Part shown: positions 35,687-44,411 of the stretch, in pieces
How the letters are laid out: the number at the start of each line of letters is the position of its first letter
Numbering within the stretch: position 1 is the stretch's first letter
Source of the DNA: JBCCEJ01 sp039030335
Lineage (GTDB): Bacteria > Pseudomonadota > Gammaproteobacteria > HK1
Assembly (NCBI GenBank): GCA_039030335.1
Contig: JBCCEJ010000017.1
Coordinates: 1 to 64,000, forward strand
DNA length: 64,000 nt
Reading direction: 5' to 3'
Translations under genes and position numbers: made by a program
The notes under the pieces: model-generated
Database searches by the model: none
What the model saw: the letters and a program-made list of their open reading frames with translations, nothing else
What the model was told of the DNA's origin: nothing

Positions 35687-36769
35687 ATGAGCGATACTGC
35701 CACTACCGCAGCGAAGGCTCCTGCGCCGGCGCGTGCGCCATTCACGCTGCCTGGCGCATGGCGCGCGGCAGAACTCGGTGATAAAGAGGCCATCGCCGAA
35801 GAGCTGGACGCCCCGCAGCGGGCGGCGCTGCTCGATGCGGTCAACGCCAACCGCTCCCTGGAACCGGATGCGATCACGGCAGAGACTTTCCGCCCGCGGG
35901 GATTCGAGGCGACCCTCGCGCGTTGGCGCGAGACGGTCGCGCACGGCGCGGGCCTCGTACTGCTTCGGGGCTTGCCCATTGAAGATCTGGACGTCACTGA
36001 CTGCTGCCGGCTGTTCTACGGCCTCGGTACCCATCTTGGGGTGGCGGTTTCGCAGTCGAACGACGGCGAGAAGATTGGTCACGTCGTGAACCTCGGCGGT
36101 CAGGACCGGCGCCGTCGTGCCTATCAGAATGCCCGTTCACTCAATCTGCACACCGATCGCTGCGATACGGTGGGCATGCTCTGTATTCGACCGGCGTTGT
36201 CCGGCGGCCTGAGCGGCTACGCCAGCGCGCTGGCGGTGCACAACGAAATTCTCGCGTCGCGGCCCGAGCTGCTAGAACCACTCTACCGTGGCTTCAGGCT
36301 GCACCGGTTTGGCGAGCAGGCTGGCGGCGACCCGCTCACGCACGATCCCGTGCCGATCTTCTCGATCTGCGATGGCGGGCCGAACGTCGTCTACATTCGC
36401 GGCTACATCGACCTCGCGCTCGACGAGGGTCACTACGCGCTGAGTTCGGTGGAACGCGAAGCCCTCGATTACTTTGACGAAGTGGCCAACCGGCCTGAGT
36501 TCCGACTCGACCTGCGCCTCGAATCCGGCGAGGCGACGTTCACCAACAACGCGCAGTTACTGCATCGGCGCAACGCTTTTGAAGATCATGACGACCCTGC
36601 CCGGAGTCGGCATCTGTTGCGCCTGTGGTTGATGGACCCGGAGCTGCCGGCGGTACCCGCCGTGCAGGCGCACAAGTCGCTGGCGGGCATCGCGAAGATC
36701 ACCGGACGTGGCACGTATTACCAGGGTGCCGGCTATCAGGACGAAACCACGTCGCCTGCCGGCTACTGA
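35687..36769 (+). CDS. TauD/TfdA-like Fe(II)/2-oxoglutarate dioxygenase (1 of 6)
   Basis: 360 aa, cytoplasmic. Fe(II)/2OG dioxygenases couple decarboxylation of 2-oxoglutarate to hydroxylation of a substrate. Likely iron ligands are His and Asp of LNLHTDRCD (H-x-D) and the later His of LLHRRNAFEDH; SRHLLRLWL supplies the Arg that binds 2OG. This subtype (also seen at 46364-47452 and 62502-63530) is longer than TauD and has VNLGGQDRRRRAYQ before the H-x-D. Substrate unknown. The ATG has GGAGGAGCGAGG upstream, a strong ribosome-binding region. It lies 98 bases after the NodJ-type permease on the same strand, so co-transcription is possible. Confidence 0.85.
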   Translation: MSDTATTAAKAPAPARAPFTLPGAWRAAELGDKEAIAEELDAPQRAALLDAVNANRSLEPDAITAETFRPRGFEATLARWRETVAHGAGLVLLRGLPIEDLDVTDCCRLFYGLGTHLGVAVSQSNDGEKIGHVVNLGGQDRRRRAYQNARSLNLHTDRCDTVGMLCIRPALSGGLSGYASALAVHNEILASRPELLEPLYRGFRLHRFGEQAGGDPLTHDPVPIFSICDGGPNVVYIRGYIDLALDEGHYALSSVEREALDYFDEVANRPEFRLDLRLESGEATFTNNAQLLHRRNAFEDHDDPARSRHLLRLWLMDPELPAVPAVQAHKSLAGIAKITGRGTYYQGAGYQDETTSPAGY

Positions 36770-36849
36770 GGCCAGATTCCCGGCTGCGCAGGTGGGCTGC
36801 CGCGTCCGTTGCGCCCGCCTCGCGCCAGGGGGCTCGGCCGAGCGTGTGC

Positions 36850-37206
36850 CTACTTGATGAAGATCGCCCAGGCAGCGAGTTTTTTCTCGGTGCCGTCCGC
36901 GCTTTCAACGGTTCTCAACTTACCTTGCAGCACAACCGCATTGGCACCCTGCGCGGCCGCCTGCTTGAGGAGTGAGCGGCGCACCTTGATTTCGGAAACG
37001 GTAACCGCGCCTGTTGCGAAGATGGTGCCGAGCATTACGTATTCACCGTAGGGAAACTGCTGCATCACCCGGACTTCGCCCGTGTAGGGCGGCAGTTTTG
37101 GTGCGCTCGACGACGGCTGGAAATCCGTATTGGCGCAGGCTGCCGCAAGCACCGCGGCACAAACGATCATTAGTGTCGTACGCAATTGTTGCGTCCTTTG
37201 CTTCAT
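36850..37206 (-). CDS. Small lipoprotein
   Basis: 118 aa. A basic start (MKQRTQQLR), a hydrophobic segment and the lipobox LAAAC (Cys about residue 24) mark a lipoprotein. The mature part (PPYTGEVRVMQQFPYGEYVM, VTVSEIKVRRSLLKQAAAQG, ANAVVLQGKL) resembles small conserved envelope lipoproteins whose alternating beta/alpha pattern suggests a YajI/UmoD-like or DUF4156-like fold. Function unknown. The start is chosen because GGAGG lies 8 bases before the ATG; the frame is open further upstream with unlikely sequence. It lies 35 bases downstream of the enoyl-CoA hydratase-like gene, same strand. Confidence 0.8.
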   Translation of the reverse strand: MKQRTQQLRTTLMIVCAAVLAAACANTDFQPSSSAPKLPPYTGEVRVMQQFPYGEYVMLGTIFATGAVTVSEIKVRRSLLKQAAAQGANAVVLQGKLRTVESADGTEKKLAAWAIFIK

Positions 37207-37241
37207 CGGATGAGCCTCCGAGCGAATTGCGCTGCGTCCAT

Positions 37242-38015
37242 TCAACGCCCCTTGCGCGCAATGAAATCTGGAAAGGCGTCTTCGGCCTTGGCGCCACGCA
37301 GCACGTCGGTCGTGTAGCGTTGCTCCGCCTGCCATTGGTCACGCATCGAGACATTGTGCTCATCGAGCAACAGTGACTTGATGCCGATGACCGACGGACG
37401 GTCGTTGGCGGCGATCTGCGTCGCGAGTTCGAGGGTCCGGTCGTAGAGCTCGTCGGTTGCGACGAGATGGTTTACGAGCCCGATGCGGTGCGCTTCCTCC
37501 GCCTCGACGATGCGGGCACTGAACAGCAGTTCTTTCGCCATCGGCCATCCCACCTGGTTCGTCAGCGTCCACGTGCTGTTGATACGCCCATAGGCGGCCG
37601 CGAGGAACCGGAACCGCGTACGCTCGCAGCCGATGCGCATATCGAGCGAGGATGCCAGCACCGCCGCACCTCCATATGCCAGGCCGTTCATCATGCCGAT
37701 CGTCGGCAGCGGGCAGTGACTGATGTCGAGGCTCCGCTGCCCGTACTGGACTTTGCGCTCATCGAGCTGGGCGGCATTGAGCGTGCGATCGTTTTCGCGC
37801 TGCTCATGGATATCGCCGCCCGCCGAGAACGCGCGTTCCCCGGCGCCGGTGATGACAATACACCCGACCCCATCGTCGTCGCTGAAGCGCATGACTGCAT
37901 CGTGCAGTTCGCCTGTCAGCTTGCCGTTCATCGCGTTCAATACTTCCGGTCGGTTCATCGTCAGGATCGCAACGCGGTCGACGACGTCGGTGGCAATGTG
38001 TTCGTAATCGGTCAT
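37242..38015 (-). CDS. Enoyl-CoA hydratase/isomerase-family protein
   Basis: 257 aa crotonase-fold protein. Family features are VAILTMNRPEVLNAMNGKL at the N-terminus, GERAFSAGGDIHEQ (oxyanion-hole loop) and MMNGLAYGGAAVLASSLDM (second oxyanion glycine). The two glutamates that protonate water in true enoyl-CoA hydratases are not seen where expected: the block is FRFLAAAYGRINSTWTLTNQ rather than one carrying Glu. The protein is probably an isomerase, hydrolase, decarboxylase or other crotonase rather than a beta-oxidation hydratase. It is separated by 15 bases from the MFS gene upstream on the same strand, so the two may share a transcript and a substrate. Confidence 0.88.
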   Translation of the reverse strand: MTDYEHIATDVVDRVAILTMNRPEVLNAMNGKLTGELHDAVMRFSDDDGVGCIVITGAGERAFSAGGDIHEQRENDRTLNAAQLDERKVQYGQRSLDISHCPLPTIGMMNGLAYGGAAVLASSLDMRIGCERTRFRFLAAAYGRINSTWTLTNQVGWPMAKELLFSARIVEAEEAHRIGLVNHLVATDELYDRTLELATQIAANDRPSVIGIKSLLLDEHNVSMRDQWQAEQRYTTDVLRGAKAEDAFPDFIARKGR

Positions 38016-38030
38016 CAGGTTCTCCGAAGT

Positions 38031-39230
38031 TCAGGCCGGCTCTGGCTGTGGCCGCATCAGCAGCAATGCCGTCAACAGGGCGGGGCAGCCGACAGCGATG
38101 TAGGCGAGTGGATAACCGCCCAACAGCAGGCCGATACCGAATAACAGGGGAAATGCGATCTGTCCGGCGGTACCGAATGCGAGTACGCCGCCCGTTACGC
38201 GGCCGACTTCGCCTGACGGGGCGAGGCGCGCGGTTTCCGACAGCAATATACCGTGCCACGAGAGCGCCGTGGCGCTGACGACGAGGAGCGGTGTCATCAC
38301 CAGCCAGTACGGCCAGTCGGGCTGATAAAAGCCCATCGCGGCGGCCCCGACGGACATCGCGAGCGCCAGCGCGACGAGCAGTGCGCGCGGGCTCACCCAC
38401 ACGCTGCTGACCCAACCCCAGAAGATGCGTCCTGGTGCCGCGATCAGGGTCGCAAAGCCGAGCATCGCGCCCGCCTTGCTGAGGCTGTAGCCCAGTTCCT
38501 CGGCCAGATAGACCACTGTGAAGTTGGTGTAGATCGCCTGTAAACCGATGAACGCGAACGCCGCCATCGCGAGGCTACGTAAGCGCGGGGTGCGCAAGAC
38601 TTCCAGGAACGTATCGCGCAATCCCGCGAGGCGGAGTGGATGCGATGGCTTGCGTTCGCGATCGAACTCGGCCCGGCAAAGCTGCAAGGCGAATGCGATA
38701 ACGACGCAGGCGGCGGCCAGCACGAGCCCGGCTGTACGCCACCCATAGGCTTCGGTTAGCGCCGGTGCGGCGAAACTCGCGATGACGATACCGGCCGGCA
38801 CCCCGGCCTGTTTAATCGAAAAGACGAGTGGTGCCCAGCGCGCCGGCGAGTAGCGCGCAAGAATCTGCGAGCTGGCCGGCGTCGATACTGTCGCACCACC
38901 GCTGACGGTCACGGCGATGCCACCGAGCAGGGCGGCCGCGAGCCACAGCGGCTGGCCGACCAGCGCGAGTCCGGTCAGACCGGCGGCCATCGACAGGCAG
39001 CCGACCTGCGTCATGCGCAGTGCGCCATAGCGGGTGATAAAGGCGCCGCAGCCCAGCATCACGAGGATGCCCACGCACGCGAAGGTCCACGTGTAGACCA
39101 GCACGAGTTCGGCGGCGAACCCGAGGTCGTCGGCGACCGGCTTGAACAAGACCGGGACGCCGGTTTTGCTGACCGTAGCCATCGTCTGCTGCGCGAGCAT
39201 GGCGATGATCGCTACGGCTAGCAGAGGCAT
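38031..39230 (-). CDS. MFS transporter
   Basis: 399 aa with about twelve hydrophobic helices; a major facilitator superfamily carrier. The loop between helices 2 and 3 (GAFITRYGALRM) and YSPARWAPLVFSIKQAG after helix 4 match the organic-acid/CynX-like MFS groups, with the usual charged central loop (AEFDRERKPSHPLR). The direction and substrate cannot be told. It precedes the enoyl-CoA hydratase-like gene by 15 bases, which suggests uptake of the compound that enzyme's pathway degrades. Confidence 0.9.
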   Translation of the reverse strand: MPLLAVAIIAMLAQQTMATVSKTGVPVLFKPVADDLGFAAELVLVYTWTFACVGILVMLGCGAFITRYGALRMTQVGCLSMAAGLTGLALVGQPLWLAAALLGGIAVTVSGGATVSTPASSQILARYSPARWAPLVFSIKQAGVPAGIVIASFAAPALTEAYGWRTAGLVLAAACVVIAFALQLCRAEFDRERKPSHPLRLAGLRDTFLEVLRTPRLRSLAMAAFAFIGLQAIYTNFTVVYLAEELGYSLSKAGAMLGFATLIAAPGRIFWGWVSSVWVSPRALLVALALAMSVGAAAMGFYQPDWPYWLVMTPLLVVSATALSWHGILLSETARLAPSGEVGRVTGGVLAFGTAGQIAFPLLFGIGLLLGGYPLAYIAVGCPALLTALLLMRPQPEPA

Positions 39231-39291
39231 GTCGGAAGCACACGATGGCGGGAGGATGTGGGGTGCACGGGGTCGACAGAGGGCATGCGGT

Positions 39292-40146
39292 TCAGGTCAG
39301 GGCCATCCCGGCGAGCGCGTCCAGTCTTCTGAGATAGCCGTCGAGGTCGCGACCGCCCACCATATAGATAACCTGTTGAACGCCGAGTTCGGCGTAGCGC
39401 ACCAGATCGTCTTTCGCGGCTGGCCGGTTCGGCATGATGTGCACGCGGACGTCGTCGCGACTCCGGCCGGCGGTACTGAGAGCCTGGTCCAGCGCGGACA
39501 GGCGCTCGGGCAGCGCGTCAGGGCCCAGGCCGGCGCCGAGCCAGCCTTGTCCCACTTCGGCAACACGCCGCAGCGCCGGCTCGCCTTCACCGCCGAAGTA
39601 TATGGGCGGATGAGGGGTTTGCACCGGCTTCGGCTGCTGAACGCAAGGCGGTAGCGTGTAGAGTTCGCCGCGGAATGACGACACCTCGTCGCACCACAGA
39701 GAGCGCATGACGGCCACATGCTCGCGCACGCGCGCGGCGCGTCTTGCCCACGGCGTCTGCAGCGCGTCGAATTCTTCCTTCAGCCAACCGATGCCGACAC
39801 CAAAGTCGAACCGCCCGCCAGACAAAAAATCGACGTCCGCGACCTGTTTGGCCGTGTAGACCGGGTTGCGTTGCGGCACGAGGCAGATACTGGTGCCGAG
39901 CCGGATGGTCTGGGTGTGCGCTGCGACAAACGCGAGGGCTGCGAATGGCTCCATGATGCCGCCGCTAAAACCTGGCAGCCGGCCGTCTTCCGAGTATGGG
40001 TACTTCGATGCGTACTGTTCGAACAGCACGACGTGCTCCGGCACCCAGATGCCGTGAAAACCACGCTCTTCGATCGCGCGCGCCATGGCCGCGATCTGCG
40101 CGGGCGGCGTGTTTGCGGAAAAGCCGCAGAAGATTCCAACCTGCAT
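39292..40146 (-). CDS. LLM-class flavin/F420-dependent oxidoreductase
   Basis: 284 aa, luciferase-like TIM barrel. IEERGFHGIWVPEHVVLF, HTQTIRLGTSICLVPQRNP, AKQVADVDFLSGGRFDFGVG and GWLKEEFDALQTPWARRAAR are the standard LLM blocks, and FGGEGEPALRRVAEVGQGWL lines the cofactor site. Similar proteins (TIGR03619-like group) use FMN or F420. Substrate unknown. It is divergent from the acyl-CoA dehydrogenase gene, with about 100 bases between the two starts. Confidence 0.88.
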   Translation of the reverse strand: MQVGIFCGFSANTPPAQIAAMARAIEERGFHGIWVPEHVVLFEQYASKYPYSEDGRLPGFSGGIMEPFAALAFVAAHTQTIRLGTSICLVPQRNPVYTAKQVADVDFLSGGRFDFGVGIGWLKEEFDALQTPWARRAARVREHVAVMRSLWCDEVSSFRGELYTLPPCVQQPKPVQTPHPPIYFGGEGEPALRRVAEVGQGWLGAGLGPDALPERLSALDQALSTAGRSRDDVRVHIMPNRPAAKDDLVRYAELGVQQVIYMVGGRDLDGYLRRLDALAGMALT

Positions 40147-40249
40147 GCGAATGTCTCGACTGACCCCGGCGAGCGCGCCGGCAGCGCGTTCGCGGCGAAC
40201 ATGCGATTATGCGGCGAATTGCCTGATGGCGGCAGCTGAGAGGCTGACT

Positions 40250-41434
40250 ATGTCCGAGACGCTACTGCAATACGAACTCACCGATGAGCAGCGACTCATT
40301 CAGGAAACGGTGCGCGCATTCGCGCGCGACAAGGTAGCACCGCACGCCGATGCCATCGATGCCCGCGCCGAGTACCCGCAGTTCATGTTCGACGCGTTGC
40401 GTGACCTCGGCTTGTTCGCGCTGCCGTTTCCCCAGCAGATGGGTGGGTCTGGCAGCATGCTGTCGGCGTGCCTCGCGATCGAGGAACTCGGGCGGATCTG
40501 CTACAACACCGCCTATCTGCTGGTCGTTCAGTGGGTACCGTTCGCGGCCATCCTGGCTGGCGGAAATGAGGCGCAGAAGGCGCGCTGGCTGCCGGGCCTG
40601 GCATCGGGTGAACTGCGCGGGGCGCTGTCGGTGACGGAACCGGGTGTTGGCTCAGATGTCGCCGGGCTCAGCACGCGCGCGGAGCGCGCGAACGGTGGTT
40701 ACCAGCTGACCGGTACGAAGATCTATTGCACCAACTCGGCGGTCGCCGATTTTGTCGTGGTTGCGGCCAAGACCGATGCGTCCGAGCGCCATGGCGGTAT
40801 CAGTGTGTTCGTTGTCGAGAAAGGTACGCCGGGATTCATCGTCGCGCGCAACGAATCCAAACTCGGGGCCCGGGGCGTGCCATCGTCGGAGCTGCGTTTC
40901 GACAACGCCTTCGTGCCGGAGGAAAACCGACTCGGACCCGAGGGGGAAGGTTTCAAGCTGGTCATGGAAGCGTTCAACCAGGGGCGTCCGATCATCGCGG
41001 CGCGCGGTGTCGGACTGGCTCAGGGAGCCATGGATCTCGCGGTCAATTTCGTTCGCGAACGCGAGGCCTTCGGCCAGCCCGTCGCTGATTTTCAAGGCGT
41101 GCAGTGGATGCTCGCGGACATGGCGATCCAGACCGAGGCCGCCCGGCATCTGGTCTACAAGGCCGCGGCAACCGTTGATGCCGGCGTCACCGGACGGGCC
41201 CTCGCCCCTCTGGTTGCCATGGCGAAATGCCACGCGACCGACACGGCCATGCAGGTCGCGACCGACGCGCTGCAACTCTGGGGATCGGCGGGAATCTCGA
41301 CCGACAATCCAGTGGAGCGGTTCTTCCGGGATGCAAAGGTGCTGCAGATCGTCGAAGGCACCAATCAGATCCAGCGCAATATCGTTGGCCGGCACGTCGT
41401 GCGAACGACGGATGTGCTGAGCCGCTCAGCCTGA
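40250..41434 (+). CDS. Acyl-CoA dehydrogenase
   Basis: 394 aa FAD enzyme that introduces the alpha-beta double bond into an acyl-CoA. Both family signatures are intact: ALSVTEPGVGSDVAGLSTRA (FAD and acyl-CoA binding) and QLWGSAGISTDNPVERFFRD with QIVEGTNQIQRNIVGR, whose Glu is the likely catalytic base. The N-terminal helical domain begins LTDEQRLIQETVRAFARDKV. Acyl chain length or branching cannot be read off. The ATG is supported by GAGAGG 6-7 bases upstream; the frame is open 165 bases further back across the LLM promoter region without a better start. Confidence 0.94.
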   Translation: MSETLLQYELTDEQRLIQETVRAFARDKVAPHADAIDARAEYPQFMFDALRDLGLFALPFPQQMGGSGSMLSACLAIEELGRICYNTAYLLVVQWVPFAAILAGGNEAQKARWLPGLASGELRGALSVTEPGVGSDVAGLSTRAERANGGYQLTGTKIYCTNSAVADFVVVAAKTDASERHGGISVFVVEKGTPGFIVARNESKLGARGVPSSELRFDNAFVPEENRLGPEGEGFKLVMEAFNQGRPIIAARGVGLAQGAMDLAVNFVREREAFGQPVADFQGVQWMLADMAIQTEAARHLVYKAAATVDAGVTGRALAPLVAMAKCHATDTAMQVATDALQLWGSAGISTDNPVERFFRDAKVLQIVEGTNQIQRNIVGRHVVRTTDVLSRSA

Positions 41435-41512
41435 CTGTCAGCATCGACGCACCATGCAGATGCCTGGAGGGGCATGGTGGATGTTTCGCTGCGGACCGCT
41501 GAGTGCGCAAGG

Positions 41513-42691
41513 CTATCGCCCGGCGCTGCGAGCCAGCGCCGGGCGCAAAGCCAGCAAACCGAGGATGGGTCCGGGCAGCAGCAACCAGAACAGATACTGC
41601 GCGCCGGTCGCCGGGATGAGGCCCGCCAGCAGCTGGATACTGACGATACTCACGGCAAAGCCGAGGCAGTTGGCGAGCGTCAGGGCCGATCCGACGTATT
41701 GCGGTGGCGCGGTCTGCGCGTTCAGTGTCGAAAACTGCGGCGAGTCACCCACCACGGTGATGCCCCAGATCAGCATGAACAGCGCGAGCGGTACCAGTGC
41801 GGCCCCAAACAGCAGAGGCGACAACACACAGCAAATGCCAGATGCGGCGAGCTGCAGCGCCGCGACGCGCGCTGAACCCCAGCGGGCCACGAGCTGACCA
41901 CCCACCGCGCAGCCGAGCGCGCCGACGGCGATGACGGTGAAACTGAATGCGGAGACGTTGAACGTCGCGTCGCTCGCGGTTGCCGAGGCCGCCAGCCAGA
42001 GTGGTACAAACGCCCAAAAGGCGTAGAGCTCCCACATGTGACCGAAGTAGCCAAACGCGGACGCACGAAACTGACGGGAGCGGAAGATTTCGATCAGCAC
42101 GCGGGGATTGAATGGTGAACTGCCCGGCAGGTGAGGGCCGTCCGGTAACCCCAGTCCGATCGCGAGACCGCCGAGCGCCGCCAGTACGGATACCGTGACC
42201 ATCACCGTTTGCCACGGCAGCGTTGCGCCGGCCGCGACCAGCGCGTGCGGAAACGCCGTGCCGAGCACGAGCGCACCCACCAGGTAGCCCAACGCGCGGC
42301 CGAGGCCTTCGGCATACCACGTGGCGGCAATTTTCATCCCGACGGGGTAGATCCCGGCGAGGAAGAAACCCGTCGCAAAGCGCAGCACCAGCGCGGTGTA
42401 GAGATCGGGCGTAATGCCGATGAGCGCAGCGTTGCTGGCCGCGCCGGCGAGTGCCGACCACATGAACACGCGCTGCGCCCGGAACCGGTCCGCGAGCGAC
42501 AGGAAGGCGAACACCAGCGTGCCGGTGATGAAGCCGAACTGCACACTGGACGTCAGGTAGCCGATGTCCTCATCACCGAGCCGCCATTCACCCGGCAACA
42601 TCGGCAACACGGCGTTGCCTGCGAACCACAACGACGTGCCGGCGAACTGGGCGAGCACAATGGTCGGTAAGACGTACGCCGGCCGGCTCAT
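41513..42691 (-). CDS. MFS transporter
   Basis: 392 aa with about twelve hydrophobic segments. Opening TIVLAQFAGTSLWFAGNAVL and the helix 2-3 loop SLADRFRAQRVF are typical of the MFS, and the central PDGPHLPGSSPFNPRVLIEI loop divides the two halves. LNAQTAPPQYVGSALTLANC is a conserved loop between helices 10 and 11 of a group sometimes annotated as nitrate/cyanate-like or YfkF-like carriers. Substrate unknown. It lies 52 bases downstream of the carboxyltransferase gene on the same strand. Confidence 0.88.
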   Translation of the reverse strand: MSRPAYVLPTIVLAQFAGTSLWFAGNAVLPMLPGEWRLGDEDIGYLTSSVQFGFITGTLVFAFLSLADRFRAQRVFMWSALAGAASNAALIGITPDLYTALVLRFATGFFLAGIYPVGMKIAATWYAEGLGRALGYLVGALVLGTAFPHALVAAGATLPWQTVMVTVSVLAALGGLAIGLGLPDGPHLPGSSPFNPRVLIEIFRSRQFRASAFGYFGHMWELYAFWAFVPLWLAASATASDATFNVSAFSFTVIAVGALGCAVGGQLVARWGSARVAALQLAASGICCVLSPLLFGAALVPLALFMLIWGITVVGDSPQFSTLNAQTAPPQYVGSALTLANCLGFAVSIVSIQLLAGLIPATGAQYLFWLLLPGPILGLLALRPALARSAGR

Positions 42692-42743
42692 GTTTGCGCG
42701 CCCGCAGGCCGCGCGCGTATCGCTCGCAACCTGGAAACGCCGG

Positions 42744-44303
42744 TCAGGGCCGCATGCCGAAGGCGCTGGTGCCCGCCTCGCGCAACGGTGCTGCCAGGCC
42801 GGCGAACTCGACGAGCAGGTCGCGCGTTGCCCGCGGATCGATCATCTCCTCGACCCAGAACGTCTCGGCGGTTCGAAACGGTGAGCGCAGTCGCTCGAGG
42901 CGTGCCTCGATCTCGCCGAGTGTCTGTGCCGGATCGGCCGATGCATCCAGTTCCGCCCGGTAGGCCGCTTCGATACCGCCTTGCAATGGCAATGAACCCC
43001 ACCGGGCGGTCAGCCACGCATACCGGATGGAATAGCGGCCAACGGGGCGGTGCGCACCGCCGGCGATACCGAATGCATTGCGCACGATGAAGGTGCACCA
43101 GGGCACGGACGTCTGGTTCAGCGCGGTCAGCGCCCTGACACCTTTGCGTATCGTGCCGTTGCGCTCGGCATCCGTACCGACCATGAAGCCAGGGCAATCG
43201 GCCAGGTAGACGATCGGCAAGTGGAAGGTCTCTGCGAGGTCGACGAAACGCACCAGTTTTTCGCACGCATCCGCGGTCCAGGCGCCCCCGTAGAACATCG
43301 GGTCGCTCGCCATCAGGGCCACGGGCCAGCCGTCCACCCGGGCGAGGCCGGTGATCATCGGGCGTCCGAACATCCGGCCCATCTCGAAGAACGATCCGTC
43401 GTCGACGACCGCCTCGACCACCTTACGCATCCGGTAGACCTTGCGCGGGTCACGCGGGATCAGCTCAAACAGCGTGTCGCTCCGCGCGCGCGGCGGCGGC
43501 ACCGGCGTGGCCCGCGGCGGAACGTCGAACACCGACGTTGGCAGGTAGGACAGAAACTGACGCGCGCGCTGAAATGCCTCGGCCTCGGAGTCGACGGCAT
43601 CATCTACGCCGCCGGCGCGCGTCTGGATGTCATGCCCGCCGAGGGTTTGTTTATCGACCTGTTCGCCCGTGTGTTCGACGACCGGCGGCCCGGCGACGAA
43701 AACCGCGGACGTATCCTTGACCATCACCGAATAGTGGCTGGCCGCGAGCCGGGCCGCGCCGAGACCCGCAACCGACCCCAGCCCGAGCGCCACGACCGGA
43801 ACGGTCGCGAGATTCGCGCCCATGACATCGTAGGCGGCGTGTTGCCCCAGGCCACCCGGCAGGTTCGAGCGTCCCTTCAGCTCGATGGTGCGCACCGAGC
43901 CGCCACCGCCGCTGCCCTCCACGAGGCGGACGATCGGAAGTCGCAGGTCACGGGCCATCGCTTCGGGATAGCGGGACTTTTCGTGAATGGTGGCGTCGGC
44001 CGCGCCACCGCGAACCGTGAAGTCATCGCCGGTCACTACTACTGGTCGTCCATCCAGCAGACCCCGGCCCATGACGCAGTTCGAAGGCAGATACTCGACG
44101 ATGTTGCCGGCCTCGTCGTAGCGCACCGCGCCAGCGAGCGCACCGATCTCGTGGAACGACCCCGCGTCGAGCAACGCATCGATGCGTTCGCGAACGGTCA
44201 GACGACCACTGTTGTGCTGTCGGACGATCTTGTCTTCGCCACCGAGCTTTTGGGCGTACGATTCGCGGGCCTTCAGTTCATCGAGTTCCGGAGTCCAGGC
44301 CAT
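42744..44303 (-). CDS. Acyl-CoA carboxylase carboxyltransferase (beta-type) subunit
   Basis: 519 aa crotonase-fold carboxyltransferase of the PccB/MccB/AccD5 family, which moves CO2 from biotin onto propionyl-, methylcrotonyl- or a similar acyl-CoA. Typical segments: SGRLTVRERIDALLDAGSFH, EGSGGGGSVRTIEL, and DPRKVYRMRKVVEAVVDDGS with PMFYGGAWTADACEKLVRFV. Near the end are GFMVGTDAERNGTIRKG, GGAHRPVGRYSIRYAW and ARWGSLPLQGGIEAAYRAEL. The ATG with GGAG 8 bases upstream is chosen; the frame is open about 100 bases further. No biotin carboxylase or biotin carrier gene is present in the window, so its partner must lie elsewhere. It is divergent from the TauD gene at 44412. Confidence 0.9.
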   Translation of the reverse strand: MAWTPELDELKARESYAQKLGGEDKIVRQHNSGRLTVRERIDALLDAGSFHEIGALAGAVRYDEAGNIVEYLPSNCVMGRGLLDGRPVVVTGDDFTVRGGAADATIHEKSRYPEAMARDLRLPIVRLVEGSGGGGSVRTIELKGRSNLPGGLGQHAAYDVMGANLATVPVVALGLGSVAGLGAARLAASHYSVMVKDTSAVFVAGPPVVEHTGEQVDKQTLGGHDIQTRAGGVDDAVDSEAEAFQRARQFLSYLPTSVFDVPPRATPVPPPRARSDTLFELIPRDPRKVYRMRKVVEAVVDDGSFFEMGRMFGRPMITGLARVDGWPVALMASDPMFYGGAWTADACEKLVRFVDLAETFHLPIVYLADCPGFMVGTDAERNGTIRKGVRALTALNQTSVPWCTFIVRNAFGIAGGAHRPVGRYSIRYAWLTARWGSLPLQGGIEAAYRAELDASADPAQTLGEIEARLERLRSPFRTAETFWVEEMIDPRATRDLLVEFAGLAAPLREAGTSAFGMRP

Positions 44304-44411
44304 CAGAGGGTCTCCATGGGGCATACCGTGCCAGTCGAAAGTGAGATACAGATGCCACGATCGCAGGCCTATACTGAGGCCGGCGGTCCCATGACGATGA
44401 AGGCACATACT

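Noticed and set aside
43050..44390. N-terminal extension of the TauD frame across the carboxyltransferase gene
   Set aside because: The first 440 codons are antisense to the carboxyltransferase; the TauD family start is near 44412.
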